Part shown: in pieces, positions 57,901-64,000 of the stretch
Numbering within the stretch: position 1 is the stretch's first letter
Layout of the letters: the number at the start of each line of letters is the position of its first letter
DNA from: Astropecten irregularis
Taxonomy: Eukaryota > Echinodermata > Asteroidea > Paxillosida > Astropectinidae
Direction of reading: 5' to 3'
DNA length: 64,000 nt
NCBI GenBank assembly: GCA_963971285.1
Contig: OZ020250.1
Location: 17,264,783-17,328,782, forward strand
Position numbers and translations under genes: made by a program
The notes under the pieces: model-generated
What the model saw: only the letters and a program-made list of their open reading frames with translations
The model's database searches: none
Told to the model about the DNA's origin: nothing

Positions 57901-60900
57901 AACCGATCCATAAAACAATGGTAAACTCACCGATGAGAATAGTTGCAAGACAGGAGAGCCCACCGACCAGGAGGTAGAAGCAGAGCATGACACGTCTGCC
58001 GTACCTATCGATAGTGAAGAACAGGGAGAAGCATGCCGGTATCTCCACGAACCCTCCAATGAAGAAGGCCAAGTAATCATCAGAGCCCAGGCTGGACGTG
58101 CTCAGAGATAGGCCGTAGTACACCGCACTGTTCACGAACCTGAACACGGGGGTCGAAATTGTCCAAAAAGGTTCAGGGATGCTCAGCGAAACTTGCGAAA
58201 ATGCTTCGGTTAAAGGGTTCCTGTAGTGCCTTTTTCAGTCAGGTTATTTTATGGCATTCATACAGAGAATATATGGCAAGTCTTATTTTGGTTTCAAACC
58301 AGCATTTAGTTTTCCTTTGAATGGGTTTGCAAAATGGGCGATTTTCATGCATGCTCATGTGGGGAACCAACAGCAAAAATATAATGAAAAAAACATAAAC
58401 AATGATGAGGCAAACTTGACCCACAGAAAATGGTTTGGCAAAAAAATTACACCAGTTGAGTGAAAGGAACATTATTCGGCACAATAAAACCCATTGAGGA
58501 GGGATGTCTGTCAGGAAATCTATAAAAACAACCCCAACTTGTTGTGCACATATCAATTGGGTTACTGCTCTCGGTAATACCAAGGTGACATCACCGTTTT
58601 GCTCATGAATATGGAAATTATAAGTAGCATACAAACCAAAGAAAACCTGTTGTTATCCCTGAAACAGTGTGCGAAAGTGGGTAAAATCACAGGCCTCATA
58701 AATCAGTTGCTTTTTGGCACATGTTTAAGCCATAATATTCCTATTGCAGAGACCCTTTAAACAGTGAAAACGACCGAACGACGGGCCCAACATCTGGTAA
58801 AGCATTGCTTGAGAGCTTTCTCCCTACTTTGCCAAACAAACACTGTGTTGGGGTGTAAACTTATCTCGTGTGTTGTACATGCACAATGTTCCCGCGGGAA
58901 TTAAAGGAATGAGCAACTTGAGACATTTTTGTCATGAAAAAGTGTACTTGAAATTTACCCCGAAATGAATGCAACTTCATTTCGGGCTTTTCAACTCAAT
59001 GCCCAATTCATGGGCCAACAATGGTATGTGTGTGTTTGTGGGTTTGTTTCGGTGAGCAGTACGAGGTTGGATGAGAAAATTTCATTTAAAAGTCTTCAAG
59101 TTATTGTGAGAAATAAATTAATATTTAAGGTTGTGCAGGTTCCTCGCTAATATAGAGGCATGTACCCACATACGGTTTGAACTCGCCCAAATGGATATAT
59201 CACAAATATTCACGTCGGAAAACATATCTTTTACTTTTATATCGAAACGTAGGGTAACATGGAGAGTGAGGGGCGGGGATTAGGGGAATAGGAAGGGTGG
59301 ATATAATCTCACCAGTTGAACATAATATTCAGAGTCCTCTTCCTCAGGTTGGGCGTCCGGAAGAGGTCAATAAATGACGTCCTTCCTTGTTCCTAGGCAA
59401 CGAAACGAAACAACCAATCAGTGAGAAGCTTATATTTCAAACGAGCAATTCGAACACGTGCGTTGGGACACAAAACTAAAATTAGTTTTAACATGCCTGT
59501 TCTATGGCTTGGTTAATACTAATTTTAGTCGAATGTGTTTGAAACTGTGAATGATAAATAATATAAATGAATACTGAAAATTTCCCTTCTCAATTTTCGA
59601 TTTCAAAGACTTTTCAATACGAGTATAGGCTAAGAATCAAATTGAAAATCACTGCAGATTTTGACCTAAAATGTGGAGGAAGTTGTGGAAAAAAATCAGT
59701 CCGGTCGAAAATTCAATCTCGGTCTATTCGAAAATGACATTTCTGCCTTCATAAAACAGGATTAACAACACAATGTTCATGTGTTGTGTAACACTTGCAA
59801 TTGTTCTTTGGCTGTTGTTCGCTGACCATGAATATCAAATCAAATCTTCAATGGTGGTTTGTTTTATTGGGAAAACAATTTTTGTGCTAAGCATTTTTTT
59901 TGTGCTAAGCATCTCTATGAAATTGGCCCCAGAGCTGTAATGAGTTTTTTGTGTTGATTTTTCAAACAAAACGGGAGTCAGTCTGTGTAGCTGCACCTGT
60001 ATGTGATCATCGGCGCTGAAGAGCTGGTCCGGTAACTTGGCCTTGTTGACTCGGGCAATCTTCCGGATGATAACCTCAGCTTCCTTCAGCTTACCCTGGG
60101 TGATCAGCCAGCGAGCCGACTCCGGTACAACCCTGCCCGGTTTACCACGGCCGGCGCCCGGATGAAATTGAGGGGAGACGGCGGAGTTCGGAGTATATGC
60201 AAAAACAACAAGACCAGGGATGTTGAGAAAAGGCATGCGGCATACGAACCATCTGAACTATTATTAAAGGTACAGTACAGGATTGGTAACATATACCCAA
60301 ACAGAAATGTTCACAGATTCAGGTATAACTTTCAGGATATGAAGATGATACAGGTAGATACACATCGTTAAAATATTTCCGTCTGAAATATGTACTTATC
60401 CCGATATTCGTAAAACAACGACCGAAAACAGATTTTTATCTCGGGGTATTAAGATTAATGTTTTCTTAGAAAACAAGAGTAAGATTTTCGCCATTTTTTC
60501 CTGACTCAGATGTCCGATTGAGCTCAAATTTTCACAGGTTTATCATTTAATGTACATGTTGGATTAGACAAAGTGTGAACGTCATTCTGTGACCTTTACC
60601 AATCGTGTATCGTACCTTTAACAATAGTGAGAATAAACGAATAATAATGGGACCGTGTCCCAAATCTCTGGCTGCGGCTGCAAATTACACACGCCCATGA
60701 CAGCCACTAGCCAGTGACTGCAGCCGTTTCCATAGACTTTTTGTATCATATTGCAGTCGCAGCCAAACATTTGGCTCACGAACAGGGCCGGATATGCACT
60801 CCATCTGTGGCACTAAAACCTTGCCAACTTTCAACTTTGCCATCATTATTTCTCTAATCCGACGCCATATTTTTCGAAGGATACACTGGTTTTATTTCCA

Positions 60901-63484
60901 CTGTGGGGTTCAATTGTATTATATTCGTCTCCCATGACTGTATCGATAGGTGCTACCATAGGTGTCAAGAATGGTGCTATAAATGGTGTGAAAAATCCGT
61001 AGTGGGCGTGGCCATAAAACAACGCCATTCACATTTTTATTTACCCGCCAAAAAGAAATCAATAATCAGTTGAATAACAAACGTATGCCAACACTTCAAT
61101 TCTAGCCTATACAGTCTGCAATTTCAAAGGATTTTCAACATGCAAGTCTATTTTGTGCATAATGTGAGGTATAAACTTGATACATTTTTTCCTTTATCTC
61201 GTCACATCTGGACGACATCTGTTTGAAAACATAACAGCTGGCGGAAACTCATTGCTTTTATTCTTGGGATGTTCGTGACACATTTTGAACAAAGCCCTGT
61301 GATTATCTGTTTTTTTGCTTGGCAAAGAGGGATTTCACATAGCGTTGTCTGCGCATATCGGTATATATCCGCATCGAAGCCGAGGCTCTCTGCCGAGGCC
61401 TGCGATTATTGTAAAGGCTGCACGAACATCACATTCTCAGCTCAGGGTCCAATTTCATAGAGCTGCTTAAGCACAAAATTAATTGCTAAGGCATGAAAAT
61501 TCTTCCTTGATCAAACAGAATTACCAACCAAATGTTCATCTGACGTTCACTCATTTTTGACTTGTATTCGGTCATTGTTTGCTGAGCATAACATTCACAA
61601 GGAGTTTAGGCTGGCATCCTGATTTTACTTACCAAGGTTTTTGGTGCTTGAGCAAATTTGGTGTTTAAGCAGCTCTACCGTGAAAGTACACTGGTGTATA
61701 GTACACGCACCTTGCGTGTTTGAGAAGCGAGCACAGAGAGCCTCGTTTTCAAACGCGGCAGTGCGCGCGCAGGGCCCAATTTCATGGAATCCGTCACGAC
61801 CTATTTTACTTTGTGCTTACGGGCACTGCTATCGCGTGAAATCTATTTCATGAAATCCGTATAAAGCAGGACCTCTCGGTTAGCGAAGAATTAGCAAACC
61901 GTGATTATTTTCTGCTAACTCGCTGTCATATCATGTATTCTGCATAAAGTTTTTGCTTAGCCTAGCGAGCAATACAATTCTCCCGTGAAATACGTCGACC
62001 GTAAGCAAACAATTCTGCTATCGTAAGCTGAGAAACTTTGCTTACGGTATTTAACGAAGGCCATGAAATTGGGCTCAGATCGATTAGGCCTTAGTCATGG
62101 CACATCCATCTTGTCACCTTCCTTGTATACCCGTTGGAAAAGGTAACACCAATTCTAAAAAGAAAACGGGTAGCAGACTATTTTAAATCCAAGCCTCGGT
62201 TTGATTGCATTGCTTCGAATGCAGGATAGATGCACCGTGTCTAAGGTCTACTGCTGTACCCATTGCTTTAGTTAGCTAAACCACGGGCTGTATCGAGACG
62301 ATTCAAAAATGCAAACGAATTGTGGAAGTTAAGACCTACCGAATAAGGAGGAAAAAGAAAATGATAGGCACAGCTCCCACGATCTGCAGAGTCCTCCAAT
62401 CCCGGATGAAGTAGGCCACTACGGCTAGGAGCATGTAGCCCATGGCGAATGAACACTCCGCGACCACGCCGATGAAGTTCCGCCAACTGGGACCCACAAA
62501 CTCCGTTCCTGGACAATTCAATACCGGACAAGGTAGACAAAAGTGCATTTGTGCAAAAAAGGGGGAAATTATATGCAATTGTCCCCCCCATCTCATAATG
62601 CTATGGTGCGTTTTCTTATCACTTTGGAAAGGCCCTCGCTTATGTATGTAAGCATTGATTGCCAATCGAAAGATATCTGAATCAAACAATTGAACTCAAT
62701 CTTTGTTTTGTGTGTTTCTAACATCCCATTGGGCCAGGGGTCGATTTCACCAAGCCTATCGTAACTTACTATCAATCGTAGGACTTATGATGCATAGCAG
62801 CCCTATTATGATACAATGGGTATTCTTGAGTTACGATCGATCGTAGGGCTTCATGAAATCGACCCCCTGGGATGGTTTACTATAAAGCGACATGGGCACA
62901 ACAAACGACTCTTTCGGCGGTCACAACTTCTCATCTGACGAGCAGTTTAAATTTCATCGGAACACTCTTCTCTTTTTCTTCAAAATACTGCTGGTGGTTG
63001 CCTTAATAATTACAAATGGGGTATTATGGAACATGTTAGCATCTAAAAGTGGACAGTCATTGGGGAGACATCGGGGCTTAGGGAGACTTTTCGATGTCTC
63101 CCTTAAGGAACCAGCTACATGATATATTTTTATTGTCCATATTTTGACGGAAGACAGAGAATGCTCTCAATATGAACAATTTCAAGTTCATTGGTTGGGA
63201 GGATAATATTAAAAATAGGTAAGTAAAGATTGTTCACGACCCTATGGGAAAGTCTCCCTAAGGTTCCATCCTCGGTTATTATGATAACAGTAATAGTAAT
63301 AGATTGTTCTTGATAACTCTTAATCATACCGATTACAAAGGCCAAGAGGTAGACGCCCATGTTGGCCACAGCGAGGAAGAAACGCAGGGCCATGAAGGCC
63401 GACATGGTCGGTGCGAAGGCGGTAGCCAGGCTGAAGATGAACTGGAATCCTAGGCATAAAAACAAGGTCCGCTTGCGTCCAATC
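51956..63484 (-). CDS. SLC22-family (organic ion transporter-like) MFS membrane protein, 5' end outside window
   Basis: Eight exons on the minus strand, in transcript order: 63484-63330, 62508-62340, 60132-59997, 59392-59313, 58139-57931, 54904-54796, 53534-53326 and 52137-51956 (TAA at 51958-51956). All borders are GT-AG and phases agree, giving about 416 residues. It begins at the family's IGRKRT loop after TM2, so TM1, the large first extracellular loop and TM2 lie beyond the window. Visible marks are FALRFFLA-like TM4 ([23 protein letters not shown]), AYFIRDWR, the [24 protein letters not shown] loop motif of SLC22 carriers, [30 protein letters not shown] and [12 protein letters not shown]. 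The last exon adds an acidic tail of about 60 residues that I cannot match to a known member. Such carriers move organic cations, anions or carnitine across the plasma membrane; the substrate cannot be told from this sequence. The protein resembles the OCT/OCTN branch in general, but I do not assign an orthologue. Confidence 0.88.
52395..52750. mobile_element. TTAA family A, copy 14
   Basis: The left end TTAAAATGTAATTCATAC and full interior are recognisable. The right end is diverged ('GCTACCAAAGTGATGATG'). It lies in the last SLC22 intron. Confidence 0.6.
52916..53280. mobile_element. TTAA family A, copy 15, best preserved
   Basis: TTAA at both ends, left TTAAAGGTAATATCATAC, right GTATGATACTACCTTTAA, 365 bp. 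An internal palindrome GATCTTTTAAAAGATC sits near the middle (53095-53110). It ends 45 bases from the SLC22 exon at 53326. Confidence 0.8.
53557..53926. mobile_element. TTAA family A, copy 16
   Basis: Left TTACAGGTAATATCATAC, right ATGATAGTACCTTAA. It lies 23 bases outside the SLC22 exon 53326-53534, so that exon is sandwiched between copies 15 and 16 in the same orientation. Recombination between them could delete the exon. Confidence 0.7.
54075..54430. mobile_element. TTAA family A, 'ACAGGATTGG' subfamily, copy 17
   Basis: It begins TTAAGGGTATAATACATGAT and has the 'GATCTTACCCCGAGATC' hairpin. The right end is partly lost near 54430. It lies in an SLC22 intron, about 150 bases from copy 16. 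Confidence 0.6.
55185..55345 (-). mobile_element. tRNA-derived SINE-1, diverged copy
   Basis: The head on the minus strand (GGGATTCGAACCTGCGACC on plus) and the start of the body (GTTCGTTTGCCAGTCAGAAG). It lies in an SLC22 intron. Confidence 0.65.
55505..55615. mobile_element. SINE-1 foldback relic without tRNA core
   Basis: Terminal piece ATAACCACAAGGGAAACTGA, then AAGTGAACAAAGAAAAATTG, then the inverted TTCTTTGTTCACCTTGCAG. The tRNA-like middle is deleted, leaving the two outer arms. Confidence 0.55.
55797..56096. repeat. Family M dispersed repeat, copy 1
   Basis: About 300 bp shared with 63010-63295, including GAAGACAGAGAATGCTCTCA and CACGACCCTATGGGAAAGTC. An inner hairpin GGGAGACATCG / CGATGTCTCCC is present. 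It lies in an SLC22 intron. Confidence 0.75.
56284..56416. mobile_element. Family I palindromic MITE, intact
   Basis: Starts TTAGACCGTGTCCCAATTCT and ends AGAATTGGGACACGGCCTA; 133 bp with nearly perfect arms. It lies in an SLC22 intron. Confidence 0.75.
56985..57467. mobile_element. Family H MITE, copy 3 (inverted)
   Basis: The interior is clearly the inverse of copy 1 (GTAGGGTGACCATTGATTTA, CTCAGCTGAGCACGGCC, TGAGCTCGGCGGACGG) and it ends TATTTACTTGGGTGCAACC. It lies in an SLC22 intron. Confidence 0.7.
57537..57582 (+). ncRNA. Hammerhead-ribozyme-like motif
   Basis: In order: GGTCTC (arm I), CTGATGA (57543-57549), one extra T, GACTAG-loop-CTAGTC (stem II), GAAA (57569-57572), CGTT, and GAGACC (57577-57582), which pairs with the first arm. 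This is the order of a hammerhead core with a minimal stem III (AC/GT) and a GTT cleavage triplet, the form reported from Penelope-like retroelements. The extra T between CTGATGA and stem II departs from the canonical core and could abolish cleavage. Confidence 0.5.
57632..57878. mobile_element. Family N element, copy 2
   Basis: Blocks ACCGGTTATAAAACCGTTC, ACGGGTAACCGTAACCGTAA and CGTAAACTTACAGCCC. It ends about 50 bases from the SLC22 exon 57931-58139. Confidence 0.55.
59745..59933. mobile_element. Family B relic, 'GCTTAGCAC' variant
   Basis: The right end GCATCTCTATGAAATTGGCCC is clear and the interior matches copy 3 in inverted order. The left end is missing. It ends about 60 bases from the SLC22 exon 59997-60132. 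Confidence 0.6.
60264..60621. mobile_element. TTAA family A, 'ACAGGATTGG' subfamily, full-length copy 18
   Basis: TTAAAGGTACAGTACAGGAT at the left and CGTGTATCGTACCTTTAA at the right, each with TTAA; 358 bp. It lies in an SLC22 intron, 130 bases from the exon 59997-60132. Confidence 0.75.
60650..60785. mobile_element. Family I palindromic MITE
   Basis: Starts GGACCGTGTCCCAAATCTCT. The right arm is partly degraded (AGCCAAACATTTGGCTCACG). It lies just after the TTAA copy 18. Confidence 0.7.
61446..61680. mobile_element. Family B palindromic MITE, copy 4
   Basis: Left end GGTCCAATTTCATAGAGCTG. The interior is near that of copies 1 and 2 and the right end breaks off after AAGCAGCTCTA. It lies in an SLC22 intron. 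Confidence 0.7.
61770..62080. mobile_element. Palindromic element related to family B ends
   Basis: It starts GGGCCCAATTTCATGGAATC and ends CATGAAATTGGGCTCAG, with 'GTAAGC' and 'TTAGC' blocks inside. A related 5' piece (GGGCCAAATTTTGTGGAATC) lies at 16438-16510 in AP4E1 intron 1. It lies in an SLC22 intron. Confidence 0.55.
62737..62866. mobile_element. Family C palindromic MITE, short copy
   Basis: The ends are GGGGTCGATTTCACCAAGCC and TTCATGAAATCGACCCC. It lies in an SLC22 intron. Confidence 0.7.
63010..63295. repeat. Family M dispersed repeat, copy 2
   Basis: Same orientation and same hairpin as the copy at 55797, in another intron of the same gene. It ends about 35 bases from the exon 63330-63484. 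Confidence 0.75.
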
Positions 63485-63564
63485 CTTCACAGAGAGATAG
63501 AGAGAACAACAGTTAAAGCATCGAGAGCTGCAAAGAGCTGCATCAACAACCCAAGATCTGGGGC

Positions 63565-63990
<426 letters not shown>

Positions 63991-64000
63991 ATTACAGACG

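Noticed and set aside
58239-58634. 131-codon open frame with a hydrophobic stretch
   Set aside because: It lies in an SLC22 intron between clear exons, with no splice phase or family match; the hydrophobic part comes from T-rich sequence.

Overview
This is a gene-containing stretch of an animal nuclear genome. It has introns with GT-AG boundaries (and one AT-AC boundary), no operons, and a very high load of short non-autonomous transposons and tRNA-derived SINEs. The proteins are typical metazoan single-copy genes. The repeat style (many foldback elements with 'GGGGCCAATTTCAT' or 'GGGGTCGATTTCAC' ends, several tRNA-headed SINEs) makes me think of a marine invertebrate deuterostome, perhaps an echinoderm. 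That taxon call is an impression from repeats, not a proof.

Layout. (1) 295-4657 (+): the 3' six exons of TXNL1 (thioredoxin-like protein 1 with PITH domain); the thioredoxin active-site exons lie before the window. (2) 8474-13842 (-): a complete seven-exon GTF2E2 (TFIIE beta), convergent with TXNL1. (3) 16276-39120 (+): a complete 22-exon AP4E1 (epsilon subunit of the AP-4 adaptor complex), divergent from GTF2E2 across 2.4 kb that probably holds both promoters. Its tenth intron (23450-24612) looks like a minor-spliceosome AT-AC intron. (4) 39121-51955: 12.8 kb without a recognisable complete gene, made of transposon relics and tandem arrays, with one orphan THAP-domain exon at 50792-50888 (-). 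(5) 51956-63484 (-): eight exons, including the stop codon, of an SLC22-family membrane transporter; its first exon(s) lie beyond 64000. All exon junctions in these models keep the reading frame.

The genes do not form a pathway: redox/proteasome cofactor, basal transcription factor, trans-Golgi sorting adaptor and plasma-membrane solute carrier.

Repeats. The commonest family is a ~360 bp element bounded by TTAA, with 18 copies or relics here. Others are two hAT-type MITEs with perfect 8-bp target duplications, two TA-flanked pogo-like MITEs, several palindromic families, four kinds of tRNA-headed SINE (two copies arranged as inverted dimers), a decayed non-LTR reverse-transcriptase tail, a hammerhead-ribozyme-like motif, and six tandem arrays. 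Three nested insertions can be read directly and give relative ages. Repeat-family letters (A to N) are my own labels.
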